From positions 1 to 53,086 of the forward strand of contig JACZSJ010000006.1 of the NCBI GenBank assembly GCA_022574295.1: 53,086 bases of DNA, read 5' to 3'. The stretch's first letter is position 1; each line of letters begins with the position of its first letter. Shown here in pieces: positions 28,141-36,530 of the stretch. The stretch comes from Pseudomonadota bacterium. GTDB lineage: Bacteria > Pseudomonadota > Gammaproteobacteria > Eutrophobiales > Eutrophobiaceae. The notes under the pieces were generated by a model. It was given only the letters and a program-made list of their open reading frames with translations, was not told the DNA's origin and ran no database searches. The position numbers and the translations under genes are program-made.

Positions 28141-28501
28141 CTAGATTAAGATACAGCCCCATACTATCAATACATTAATCAAAGAAATCAGTACTGCAGC
28201 TGAGGCGATATCTTTTGCCCGGCCTGATAGCTCATGATGTTCTCCACCAAACCGATCAACGACTGCCTCCAACCCTGAATTAATCAATTCTGTAATCAGC
28301 ACCAGAAAAATCACACTTACAAGCAGTGCTCTTTCAGCACCTGTTCCCCCAAGATATGTACCCAGAGGAACAAGTACAATGGACAGATATATTTCCTGTC
28401 AAAATGCCGCTTCATTTCTGAACGCTGCAGATAAGCCTTGCATGGAATAACCAAAGGCCTTGAACAAACGTTCAAGGCCTTTGGCTTTCTTATGTAGACA
28501 T
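28141..28501 (-). pseudogene. dgkA: Diacylglycerol kinase dgkA, inactivated
   Basis: On the minus strand the conceptual protein runs KAKGLERLFKAFGYSMQGL, then SAAFRNEAAF-stop-QEIYLSIVL, then the diagnostic LITELINSGLEAVVDR and HHELSGRAKDIASAAVLI of DgkA. The stop is TGA at 28399-28401 where relatives have Arg in AFRQE, a single CGA-to-TGA change. The only plausible start, ATG at 28499-28501 (MST...), reads into TAA after three codons; removing one T would join it to the kinase frame, so there is also a frameshift. Downstream of the TGA the frame is open for 85 codons to the natural stop. DgkA recycles diacylglycerol in the inner membrane. Two independent lesions argue for a true pseudogene rather than a sequencing slip. 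Confidence 0.88.
28451..28484. terminator. Perfect 15-bp hairpin downstream of tpx
   Basis: CCAAAGGCCTTGAAC pairs with GTTCAAGGCCTTTGG without a mismatch around the loop AAAC. It is about 55 bp beyond the tpx stop in the tpx direction and could halt transcription, though no clear T-run follows on the minus strand. It lies within the N-terminal remnant of dgkA (encoding AKGLERLFKAFG). Confidence 0.5.
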
Positions 28502-28536
28502 CGGTGCTAAATTGTAATTTCTATTTGACTGTAACC

Positions 28537-29034
28537 TTATAACAACGCCAAAGCAGCATTATAGTTTGGCTCGTCTGCAATTTCGGGGACTAACTCTGTG
28601 TGTATTACCTTGTCATTTTCATCAATAACAACAATGGCTCGAGCGGTGATCCCGGCTAATGGGCCATCTTCTATTAGCACGCCATAGTCTTTCGCAAATT
28701 TGCGTGAACGCATCATGGAAAGTGCGACGACATTTTCAGTACCTTCCGCTTTACAAAAGCGTGACATGGCAAAGGGAAGATCAGCAGAGATCATCAGGAA
28801 AACAGTGTCTTTTCTGTTCGCAGCCGAATCATTAAATCTTTTTGTTGATAATGCGCATGTTGGCGTATCAAGGCTTGGTACAATATTTAGTAACTTCTTT
28901 TTACCGCTGTAAGCCTCCAGACCAACATCTGCCAGTTCGCTATTTACTAACGAAAAAGCGGGGGCCTGCTCACCAATTGCGGGCAAATCTCCACTGGTAT
29001 TTATTTCATTTCCATGCAGGGTTATTTTAGCCAT
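28537..29034 (-). CDS. tpx: Thiol peroxidase Tpx
   Basis: Atypical 2-Cys peroxiredoxin reducing hydrogen and alkyl peroxides with thioredoxin. 165 residues; peroxidatic Cys60 in VPSLDTPTCALSTKRFN, the Tpx-specific context, and resolving Cys94 in SRFCKAEG. Opening GDLPAIGEQAPAFSLV and closing NYNAALALL are typical. Standard length; single-gene unit, with the palindromic repeat at 29088-29134 just upstream. Confidence 0.96.
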   Translation of the reverse strand: MAKITLHGNEINTSGDLPAIGEQAPAFSLVNSELADVGLEAYSGKKKLLNIVPSLDTPTCALSTKRFNDSAANRKDTVFLMISADLPFAMSRFCKAEGTENVVALSMMRSRKFAKDYGVLIEDGPLAGITARAIVVIDENDKVIHTELVPEIADEPNYNAALALL

Positions 29035-29087
29035 CGTTTGTTATCCTCTAGTCGTTACTCCCACTATCACTATTTTACGGGCATTAG

Positions 29088-29134
29088 TATACCCGAACTA
29101 TCTGGAAATACAGTTTTCAGGTAGTTTAGGTATG
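29088..29134. repeat. Short TATACCC palindromic repeat, copy 2
   Basis: TATACCCGAACTATCTGG...CAGGTAGTTTAGGTATG, an imperfect 47-bp palindrome related in sequence to the ends of the 49665-49834 element. It occupies the gap between tpx and the PepSY gene, both on the minus strand, and may therefore sit in the tpx promoter region and after the PepSY operon. Confidence 0.7.
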
Positions 29135-29162
29135 GACATATGGAACGGCGAGATCAGCTGTT

Positions 29163-29882
29163 TTATCTGTATTTGACCCACATCCAGACACCACTCATCG
29201 CAAGTAGCAGAAACAAGATTGCCATAAAATCTACCAGTAGCACGCCCGCATATCCCAGTATCCTGCCACTATGGATATCCAGGATCACTCTTTCAACTGG
29301 CAGACCCTTGCCACGATAAAGTATCAACAATTGATTATACAAATCTTTTGGGATTTCCTGAGATTCAGACCAGTTAACAACCAGGCCTTCTTCTTCGTGC
29401 CATTCTGTCGCATCAAGATCGGCGAGGTAATCACCATGTGCTGCTCTAATGACAAGCTCTCCTTTCTCAGACAGGCCAATTGATTTTATCCCTGCGGGAA
29501 CACCTTCAGCACCCGCAAGCCCTTCTACAATCTCACCGGATAAAGTTAGAATCAACAAGCTACCCTCCAATGCGACGACGAACTCATCACTTAACATGAC
29601 CACTCCGATCAAATGATCGATATGATCTGCAATCTCCCTCTGATCAAAATATAAGCGGCTGTTGATTTGGGTCACCCAATGTTGGTTTACCATAAATCCA
29701 CGCCCCTCGCCTTCAGGCTGGATATGATACCAGTCAAGAAGTATGTTGTTTTTAACAAACATGTTCTGTAGATTCAGATTGTCTGTATGATTCAATAACA
29801 AGCCGGTAATCACCAACAGCATGACAAAAAATGCTGCAGTGATACCGATTTTTCTGTGCCACTTATGAATAAAACCCCACAT
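29163..29882 (-). CDS. PepSY-associated membrane protein
   Basis: A 239-residue inner-membrane protein with a membrane helix near the N-terminus (about 13-33, IGITAAFFVMLLVITGLLLNH) and another at the C-terminus (about 212-236), enclosing a periplasmic region of beta-rich PepSY-like character. The opening WGFIHKWHRKIG with conserved His residues matches PepSY-TM proteins, a group often linked to iron reduction and siderophore uptake through possible haem coordination. Last gene of a porin / FMN-binding / PepSY operon preceded by a Fur-box-like sequence; it probably takes electrons to or from the FMN protein. The exact donor and acceptor are unknown. Confidence 0.82.
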   Translation of the reverse strand: MWGFIHKWHRKIGITAAFFVMLLVITGLLLNHTDNLNLQNMFVKNNILLDWYHIQPEGEGRGFMVNQHWVTQINSRLYFDQREIADHIDHLIGVVMLSDEFVVALEGSLLILTLSGEIVEGLAGAEGVPAGIKSIGLSEKGELVIRAAHGDYLADLDATEWHEEEGLVVNWSESQEIPKDLYNQLLILYRGKGLPVERVILDIHSGRILGYAGVLLVDFMAILFLLLAMSGVWMWVKYR

Positions 29883-29912
29883 TATTTGATCACCATACTC
29901 CCAAAAAATTAT

Positions 29913-30467
29913 CTACCTTTGTTCTATCTGTCCAGGTTTTCCGTTTGCCATCCTTTCAATTTCCTGATGCAAGAATAATGCGAGACGTGCCATTTTTGTC
30001 ATCGCTCTAACAGAAAGAGTGGCACCTGAAATACCATCGATATGCCTGTCAAGTTGTTTATTTTCTTTTAATGCCACATCACTGAACTGATCAGTAAAAA
30101 AAGGGTAACGCACTTCCCAGCCTCGACTTTCACGGAAAGCCAGTACTTTGATGCGTTCAATTTTATTGTGATTAATCACTATGCCTGCCGTAATTGGCCT
30201 CACCTTACCTATTTCTTTCAGTATCCACGCCGTACGATCATTTTTTTTCCAGTATTTCAATCTAAGTACACCGAGGTCATGCTCCATGATCTCACGTATT
30301 TTTACTTTGAGATCCTTCTTAATCCAAATTTTACTTACCCTAGGGGCATCACCGGAAAATACCTCCTGAATAAATTCTGATGGCTCCTGATAATTGCCTG
30401 TCGCGAAAACATGAGGATTAAAAAATAAACCGCAATAGAGACAAAATAGTAGGCTATTTGTTTTCAT
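29913..30467 (-). CDS. Exported FMN-binding domain protein
   Basis: A 184-residue protein with a signal peptide (about 1-23, cut near FATG). The FMN-binding domain of the NqrC/RnfG type covers about 85-170 and contains HIDGISGATLSVRAM, where Thr150 fits the flavin-transfer motif (S-G-A-T) for covalent FMN attachment through a phosphoester bond. Attachment would need an ApbE flavin transferase encoded elsewhere. With the PepSY protein next to it, a periplasmic flavin electron-transfer module is likely. Gaps of 30 bp (PepSY) and 15 bp (porin) indicate one operon. Confidence 0.87.
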   Translation of the reverse strand: MKTNSLLFCLYCGLFFNPHVFATGNYQEPSEFIQEVFSGDAPRVSKIWIKKDLKVKIREIMEHDLGVLRLKYWKKNDRTAWILKEIGKVRPITAGIVINHNKIERIKVLAFRESRGWEVRYPFFTDQFSDVALKENKQLDRHIDGISGATLSVRAMTKMARLALFLHQEIERMANGKPGQIEQR

Positions 30468-30482
30468 TACATCGCTTTCAAA

Positions 30483-31853
30483 TTAAAATTGATAAGCAAG
30501 GCCCAGATTAAAACCATCCCTGATAACTTTCGCTCTGCTATCACCACTTTCATTTTGATAATCAAACTTGAATGCAACATTAGGATGTGGCCACCAGTTC
30601 ATGCCCACGTTCCAGCTTTCAAACTGAACATAGGTACCATCTGGTACACCATTTGGTACATTGCCTGAGCCCCCTATGGCATCCCATTCAGCATAACGTG
30701 TAAACACACCGATCTCACCGGGGACAAAGCCTGGGGCCTTAAACCTGTATGCAGGTTCAATATACCAGCCGTCGATACTATTCTGTGTATAGGTAATCCC
30801 GGTCGGGGCATCGATATCCCACCGCGCATACAGCGCGCGCAAGCCAAAACCACTCGCGTGCTTATAATCAATATGCCCTTCAAACAAGGTTGCATCAACA
30901 TCGAAGGCATCTGCGGTTCCCGTCATATCCGACTGGTATTGACCTGATATTCCGACTTCAAGGCCAGGCATGCCGGTATAACGAAGTCGACCAGTAAACG
31001 CAATATCCTGATCCTCAGCCTTGGAAACTTTCGAACGTCCGCTTCTGGGTCTTAATGTAGACGAAGCTTTACTCGGGTCGTCTACGCCATTTGGGCTTAA
31101 CAGTCCACCATGAGCAACGATGTCATAGTTCCAGCCTGGTGCAATCTCACCATTAAACCCAATCCCCGCCTCCCACCAGGTCGCCGGTATAATTTCAGTT
31201 TCAACCTTGTTACGCTCCACACCATAGAATGTATTCGGTTCGTGCGTCACATTAATAATACCGATCGGTAATATATCCACACCGGCCCGAAAACGGTGAT
31301 TGTCATTTATGTCCATTTCTATCCAGGCCTGTTCCAGTTCAACTTCTCCTGACTCTCCATCTCCTGATAACGCATGTTCCAACTCAAGCTCTGAAAAGAA
31401 ACGAATATTGTCTGTAAACTCATGACCGAAATATAATACAAAGCGATGAAAGTCGACTTGATCAAGTGAATTATCACCATCTACCGTATCATTATTATCA
31501 CTCAGATTGTTGTAATGTAATTCACCATAACCACCGACAGTGGTTCTGTCTGCCCATGATGATCCCCTCGTTGATGCTTGTGCTGTTTCGAACGCCTCAG
31601 CCGCAGCTTCAACTTCTTCGGTGGCTTCTTCAACTTTCACCTCATTCATAGCCACACGCTGATCAGTGTCATCTAATCTGGCTTTTAGTTCTTCAATGAG
31701 TTTCTGTTGCTGTTGTATGGTTTCCCACATTTCTTCCGCTGATGGCGTTTCGGCATGACTGGCCTGTATATCTATCAGACCCCACAGGATCAAAACATAA
31801 GAAATGCTGATAAAAAGATTTTTTCTTTGAGAATTTACAAATAAAGATTGCAT
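30483..31853 (-). CDS. Outer-membrane porin-like protein with N-terminal coiled coil
   Basis: A 456-residue protein: signal peptide (about 13-35, cut near ASHAE), a coiled coil (about 38-92) with heptads such as IQQQQKLIEELKARLDDTDQRV, then an amphipathic beta-barrel of about 350 residues with alternating aromatic residues, ending in the outer-membrane signature ...NLGLAYQF (terminal Phe). Sequences like FRAGVDILPIGIINVTHEPNTFYGVERN and WWEAGIGFNGEI recall phosphate-selective-porin-like (OprP/OprO group) proteins. Acidic loops (DNNDTVDGDNS) suggest cation interaction. As the first gene downstream of the Fur-like box it may be a metal-uptake channel. Substrate not deducible. Confidence 0.85.
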   Translation of the reverse strand: MQSLFVNSQRKNLFISISYVLILWGLIDIQASHAETPSAEEMWETIQQQQKLIEELKARLDDTDQRVAMNEVKVEEATEEVEAAAEAFETAQASTRGSSWADRTTVGGYGELHYNNLSDNNDTVDGDNSLDQVDFHRFVLYFGHEFTDNIRFFSELELEHALSGDGESGEVELEQAWIEMDINDNHRFRAGVDILPIGIINVTHEPNTFYGVERNKVETEIIPATWWEAGIGFNGEIAPGWNYDIVAHGGLLSPNGVDDPSKASSTLRPRSGRSKVSKAEDQDIAFTGRLRYTGMPGLEVGISGQYQSDMTGTADAFDVDATLFEGHIDYKHASGFGLRALYARWDIDAPTGITYTQNSIDGWYIEPAYRFKAPGFVPGEIGVFTRYAEWDAIGGSGNVPNGVPDGTYVQFESWNVGMNWWPHPNVAFKFDYQNESGDSRAKVIRDGFNLGLAYQF

Positions 31854-31921
31854 GTCAGCCTCTCCTGAAATGACTCAATTTTAATGATGCGGTACAGCAT
31901 ACACATGCTAGAATATAATGT

Positions 31922-31942
31922 AAATGATAATAGTTCTCATTT
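31922..31942 (-). promoter_or_regulatory. Fur-box-like operator upstream of the porin operon
   Basis: AAATGATAATAGTTCTCATTT, a near-palindrome with outer arms AAATGA/TCATTT. Its core TGATAATAGTTCTCA (31925-31939) matches the 7-1-7 Fur consensus TGATAATnATTATCA at 12 of 14 positions. It lies 69-90 bp upstream of the porin ATG, a plausible operator position. It is 136 bp from the divergent lemA start, so that gene might also be affected. Confidence 0.7.
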
Positions 31943-32077
31943 ATATTATTGAAATGGGCGATTAATTGCTTGAAGACTATCTATCTATATGATTCCTATG
32001 ATGTTTGAAAAGTTATGATCATATGATGACGGTCGATGCCTTAACGGCAAACGGCAAATATTCATAAGGGGAACATA

Positions 32078-32653
32078 ATGGACGTCACAAATTTCATCAT
32101 ATTGGGTGTACTGGCTGCAGGGGTTCTCTACGCCATCATGCTTTATAACAATCTGGTGTCACTGAAACATAATGTATCCAAGGCATGGGCAAATATAGAC
32201 GTCTTGCTCAAACAGAGACATGATGAGTTACCCAAACTGATAGAAACATGTAAGCAATACATGGGCTACGAACAGGAGACACTGGAGAAGGTAATGCAGG
32301 CCCGAGCCGCTGTTTCTTCTGCCAGAGAAAAGGGTGATGTCGCAGCCCTGGGGCCCGCCGAAACCCAGCTTCGCATGGGATTAGGTAATCTGTTTGCACT
32401 GGCCGAGGCCTATCCAGACCTAAAAGCCAACGATAGCTTTCAGCATCTACAGGGTCGCATCTCCGGACTTGAAAATGCGATTGCCGACAGGCGCGAATTT
32501 TATAATGAAAGTGTTAACAACAATAATGTGCGCATTGAACAATTTCCGGATGTTATTATTGCCAGGAATCTTGGTTTCGGTGCTAAAGATTTACTTGAAT
32601 TTAGTGAGGGGGAGACCAAGGACGTCGATGTAAAAGAATTATTTAGCGGATAA
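32078..32653 (+). CDS. lemA: LemA family protein
   Basis: A 191-residue membrane-anchored, all-helical protein: one N-terminal membrane helix (about 5-23, NFIILGVLAAGVLYAIMLYN) then a long helical bundle starting VSLKHNVSKAWANIDVLLKQR, the family signature, with DLKANDSFQHLQGRISGLENAI in the middle. Bacterial LemA proteins have no firmly established biochemical role. A strong AAGGGGA ribosome site precedes the ATG. It is 2 bp upstream of the GIDE-domain gene, and the two are a recurrent pair in bacteria. Confidence 0.93.
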   Translation: MDVTNFIILGVLAAGVLYAIMLYNNLVSLKHNVSKAWANIDVLLKQRHDELPKLIETCKQYMGYEQETLEKVMQARAAVSSAREKGDVAALGPAETQLRMGLGNLFALAEAYPDLKANDSFQHLQGRISGLENAIADRREFYNESVNNNNVRIEQFPDVIIARNLGFGAKDLLEFSEGETKDVDVKELFSG

Positions 32654-32655
32654 CA

Positions 32656-33618
32656 ATGATCTTTCTGCAGGCATCCTTATTAGCCCCTGCCGCTGATTGG
32701 GTCAAACAGAGTCCAGGTGATGATTTCTGGACCTTGGCGATCATTCTGATATTGCTCACCGTCGGTGGTTTTATTGGTGCCTTCTACTTCTTCCTGAGAA
32801 AACGCATTATCGAAGATACTCCTACCTCAAACATACGCTCCGCTGCACAAGGCTATGTTGAGCTCTCCGGTGTCGGCAAGTTAATGGAAGGTTCTATTAT
32901 TTCCGGGCCACTCACTGGTATCACCTGTACATGGTATCAATATACGATTGAGGAACATCGCAGCTCAGGGAAAAACAGTCATTGGGTCACTGTAGATAAA
33001 GGCATCAGTGATAGTTTGTTTTTGCTAATTGATGACAGTGGTGAAGCAGTCATTGACCCTGAAAAGGCAAATGTTACGCCGAGCACAACCGACGTCTGGT
33101 ATGGCCACAGTCGCCACCCAGAACCTGGGGGAAACGGAACGAAAAGAAAGAAGGGTTTCTTCAGCGGCATGGGTCGCTACCGTTACACTGAAAAACGTAT
33201 GCATCCCAATGATCCACTTTATGCGATTGGTCTTTTTGACACAGTAGGTGGCGCAGGGTATAAATTTAATATGGACGGTGATGTTGGTAATTTACTCAGA
33301 GAATGGGAAAAAAACAGTGAGCAACTCCTGGCCCGCTTTGATGAAAACAAAGACGGAGAGATCGGCATGCAAGAGCGGCAAAAGACCAGGGCAACTGCGT
33401 TAAAGCAGGGACAAAACCAGCACGCGGATCAGCAAGCTGCAGCTCCTGTCCATATGCTCGGCAAAACCTGTGATCTCAGACGACCCTATTTACTCTCTGC
33501 ACTCCCTCAATCTGATCTGCTTAAGCGTTATTCAAGATATTCCATTTGCCTGATTGTCACTTTTTTTGTTGCGGGAATATTATCAACCTGGCTAATTGGT
33601 TTGAGACTGGCTGGTTAA
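32656..33618 (+). CDS. GIDE-domain membrane protein with an EF-hand-like loop
   Basis: A 320-residue protein with a membrane helix near the N-terminus (about 25-46) and another at the C-terminus (about 295-316). The central part (about 65-225) matches the GIDE domain of mitochondrial MUL1-type ubiquitin ligases: QGYVELSGVGKLMEGSIISGPLTGITCTWYQY and the conserved TVDKGISDSLFLLIDD. There is no RING finger, so no ubiquitin-ligase activity is implied. At about 228-239 lies DENKDGEIGMQE, a canonical 12-residue calcium-binding EF-hand loop (positions 1, 3, 5 and 12 acidic or Asn, Gly at 6, Ile at 8). The Lys/Gln-rich linker after it is probably disordered. Partner of lemA. Confidence 0.87.
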   Translation: MIFLQASLLAPAADWVKQSPGDDFWTLAIILILLTVGGFIGAFYFFLRKRIIEDTPTSNIRSAAQGYVELSGVGKLMEGSIISGPLTGITCTWYQYTIEEHRSSGKNSHWVTVDKGISDSLFLLIDDSGEAVIDPEKANVTPSTTDVWYGHSRHPEPGGNGTKRKKGFFSGMGRYRYTEKRMHPNDPLYAIGLFDTVGGAGYKFNMDGDVGNLLREWEKNSEQLLARFDENKDGEIGMQERQKTRATALKQGQNQHADQQAAAPVHMLGKTCDLRRPYLLSALPQSDLLKRYSRYSICLIVTFFVAGILSTWLIGLRLAG

Positions 33619-33675
33619 TTAGTCTGTATTTTTTTATTATGGTTCAGTCATTCACAAAATTAGATTTTTTACATA

Positions 33676-35715
33676 ATGGATAACCCACTACTCCAAACAG
33701 ATGGCTTACCACTTTTTACTTCGATCAAACCAACGCATATAGAACCGGCAATCGATCATCTATTGAAAGAAAACCGAACAGCGATTCAAGTACTGTTACA
33801 GAGTAATAAACCCGTCAACTGGGAAAATACACTCCAGCCCGTGGAAGATCTTGATGATCAGCTGAATCGCGCCTGGTCGCCGGCCAGTCATCTTCATTCT
33901 GTCGCGGATAATGATGAATTGCGACAGGCCTACAATGCGTGTCTACCTAAGCTGTCAGACTATGCGACAGAAATGGGTCAAAACAAGGATTTGTATCTTG
34001 CCTACAAATCGGTTTACGAAAGCGATGAATTTACCTTACTGGATAATGCGCAAAGAAAAATAATAGAAAATGCCTTACGGGATTTCAGACTTTCAGGAAT
34101 AGAACTGGTCGAAGATAAACAACAGGAATACAAGGATATAAAAAAAGAGTTATCCCGTTTACAAAGCAGGTTTGATGAAAATTTACTGGATGCAACGCAT
34201 GCCTGGACAAAGCATGTGACAGATAAAAAGTCGCTGGACGGATTGCCAGAATCGTCACTGGCGCTGGCAGAACAAAAAGCCGTCAGTGAAGACAAATCAG
34301 GTTGGCTGTTTACGCTCGACGTTCCTTCCTACATGCCAGTCATGCAATATGCAGACGATGCGGCATTACGTGAAGAGATGTACACCGCCTATATCACGCG
34401 TGCCTCAGATCAGGGCCCCAATGCGGGCCAATGGGATAATTCAGAGCTCATGAATGAGATTCTCGCATTACGCCATCGACAGGCCCAATTACTGGGCTAC
34501 GAAAGCTATGCTCATTATTCACTCGCCAGAAAAATGGCCAATGATATAAACGAAGTACTGGATTTTCTGAATGACCTGGCTTCGCGATCCAGAAAAATGG
34601 CAAAACAGGAATTGAAGGCCTTACAGGAATTCGCAAAATCAGAATTTGGGCTCAGTGAATTACAAGCCTGGGACATGGCTTATTACGCTGAAAAATTCAG
34701 GCAACATAAATATGCCCTCTCACAGGAAGAGCTGAGACCCTACTTTCCAGCACCTCAGGTAATCGACGGTTTATTTACGATTGTTAATCGTCTGTATGGT
34801 ATTGATGTGAAAGAAAGAGAACATATTGAAACCTGGCATGAAGATGTCCGTTTCTTTGATATCTTCGATAACACAGGATCCCTGCGTGGCGGCTTTTACC
34901 TGGATCTTTACGCACGCACAGGCAAACGCGGAGGTGCCTGGATGGATGAATGCATTGTTCGTAAAAGATCTGCATCTGATGTCCAAACCCCCATCGCCTA
35001 CATTACCTGTAACTTCACACCTCCCGTCGGCAATGATCCAGCATTGCTCACCCATGATGAAGTCATTACCCTGTTTCACGAGTTTGGTCATGGCTTACAC
35101 CACATGTTGACATTGGTTGATTATCCCAGTGTGTCCGGGATTAACGGTGTGCCCTGGGATGCTGTTGAGCTCCCGAGTCAGTTTATGGAAAACTGGTGCT
35201 GGGAACATGAAGCCCTCGACCTTATTGGCAGACATTATCAGACAGGTAATTTAATCAGTGATGATATTTTTGAAAAAATGATAGCTGCCAGGAACTTTCA
35301 GACCGGTATGCAAATGGTGCGGCAACTGGAATTATCCCTGTTCGACTTTCGACTGCACCTGGAATACGACAGTAAAACACCCGTAAATGTGCAATCACTA
35401 CTGGATGATGTCCGCCGACAAGTTGCCGTTGTGAATCCTCCGGAATTTAACCGATTTCAACACAGTTTTTCTCATATATTCGCAGGCGGCTACGCAGCAG
35501 GGTATTATAGCTATAAATGGGCTGAAGTTTTGTCAGCTGATGCCTTTTCAAAATTTGAAGAAGATGGTATTTTTAATAAGCATACCGGAAATGAATTTTT
35601 GCATTCAATTCTGGAACAGGGGGGCGTGAAGGATCCGATGGAGATGTTTATTGATTTCAGGGGGCGTGAGCCAAATATTGATGCCTTGCTGAAACACTCC
35701 GGTATTGCAGCTTAG
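33676..35715 (+). CDS. prlC: Oligopeptidase A (M3 metallopeptidase)
   Basis: Cytoplasmic zinc metallopeptidase that degrades short peptides, including cleaved signal peptides. 679 residues, as in E. coli PrlC/OpdA. The zinc site HEFGH is in TLFHEFGHGLHHML (about residue 467), followed by the third ligand Glu in WDAVELPSQFMENW (about 500). Other family signatures: FYLDLYARTGKRGGAWMD and FSHIFAGGYAAGYYSYKWAE. Nearly directly followed (14 bp) by the SH3-domain gene. Confidence 0.97.
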   Translation: MDNPLLQTDGLPLFTSIKPTHIEPAIDHLLKENRTAIQVLLQSNKPVNWENTLQPVEDLDDQLNRAWSPASHLHSVADNDELRQAYNACLPKLSDYATEMGQNKDLYLAYKSVYESDEFTLLDNAQRKIIENALRDFRLSGIELVEDKQQEYKDIKKELSRLQSRFDENLLDATHAWTKHVTDKKSLDGLPESSLALAEQKAVSEDKSGWLFTLDVPSYMPVMQYADDAALREEMYTAYITRASDQGPNAGQWDNSELMNEILALRHRQAQLLGYESYAHYSLARKMANDINEVLDFLNDLASRSRKMAKQELKALQEFAKSEFGLSELQAWDMAYYAEKFRQHKYALSQEELRPYFPAPQVIDGLFTIVNRLYGIDVKEREHIETWHEDVRFFDIFDNTGSLRGGFYLDLYARTGKRGGAWMDECIVRKRSASDVQTPIAYITCNFTPPVGNDPALLTHDEVITLFHEFGHGLHHMLTLVDYPSVSGINGVPWDAVELPSQFMENWCWEHEALDLIGRHYQTGNLISDDIFEKMIAARNFQTGMQMVRQLELSLFDFRLHLEYDSKTPVNVQSLLDDVRRQVAVVNPPEFNRFQHSFSHIFAGGYAAGYYSYKWAEVLSADAFSKFEEDGIFNKHTGNEFLHSILEQGGVKDPMEMFIDFRGREPNIDALLKHSGIAA

Positions 35716-35729
35716 CCTCGAAAAAAATT

Positions 35730-36503
35730 ATGCAAAGAACAAATTTAAAACTTCCTGTTTCAAGGTTTTCCAGAAAAGCAGACTTACTATTTTTTCTGTT
35801 GCTACTTGTTCCTATAGCCACACAGGCAGAAACTGTATATATCACGGACAGCCTGCTGGTTGGATTACATGAGGAAAAATCCATTGATAGCCCAATTTTG
35901 AAGGTGCTTCCAACGGGCACAATGCTGGAAGTCATCAAACGTGATAATGATTTTGTTCATGTTCTTGATCCAAAGGGTGTCTCTGGCTGGATAAATAACA
36001 GTTATCTCGTGACCAATAATCCTGATAAAAATGAAACCATGGATGGAGAGGATACTCAATTTAAAATCAGGGAATTAGAAGCTGAATTACAAAACATCAG
36101 AATACAACAGGCTAAGCCCGATCTGGAATCCGCTATAAACACTGATGAAATAGAAAAACTAAAAATTGAAAACAAAAATCTTAAACAGAAAATAAAATCT
36201 GATAAATTGAAGTCAGGTGAGTTACAGGCCAATCTTTCAGAATTAAGAAATAAAATCAGCCAAAGCGGAAGCAATAGCAAACTAAGTAATGAACTACAGT
36301 TGCTGACTGAAAAAAACGCTGGACTGGAAAATGAGATCAAACGATTGCAGAAAGGCAGCAACATAGAAGTATCTGAGCCAAATACCTCGAAACTATCAAA
36401 TCTAATCATTGGTTCAGGGGTTGCACTGTTAGTTGGCTTACTGCTTGGAATTTTTATTACGGATTGGCTACAAAGACGCCGCCATGGTGGATTAAGATAT
36501 TAA
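35730..36503 (+). CDS. SH3-domain membrane protein, YgiM-like
   Basis: A 257-residue protein of the bacterial TIGR04211-like group: signal peptide (about 15-33), a bacterial SH3 domain (about 34-95; VYITDSLLVGLHEEKSI...GWINNSYLV), a long coiled coil (about 108-212) and a C-terminal membrane helix (about 220-242) followed by DWLQRRRHGGLRY. The layout places SH3 and coiled coil in the periplasm, anchored at the inner membrane by the C-terminal helix. SH3b domains usually bind cell-wall peptides; the target is unknown. Confidence 0.88.
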   Translation: MQRTNLKLPVSRFSRKADLLFFLLLLVPIATQAETVYITDSLLVGLHEEKSIDSPILKVLPTGTMLEVIKRDNDFVHVLDPKGVSGWINNSYLVTNNPDKNETMDGEDTQFKIRELEAELQNIRIQQAKPDLESAINTDEIEKLKIENKNLKQKIKSDKLKSGELQANLSELRNKISQSGSNSKLSNELQLLTEKNAGLENEIKRLQKGSNIEVSEPNTSKLSNLIIGSGVALLVGLLLGIFITDWLQRRRHGGLRY

Positions 36504-36530
36504 TACTCCCCCCATCTGGTATTAACAAGT

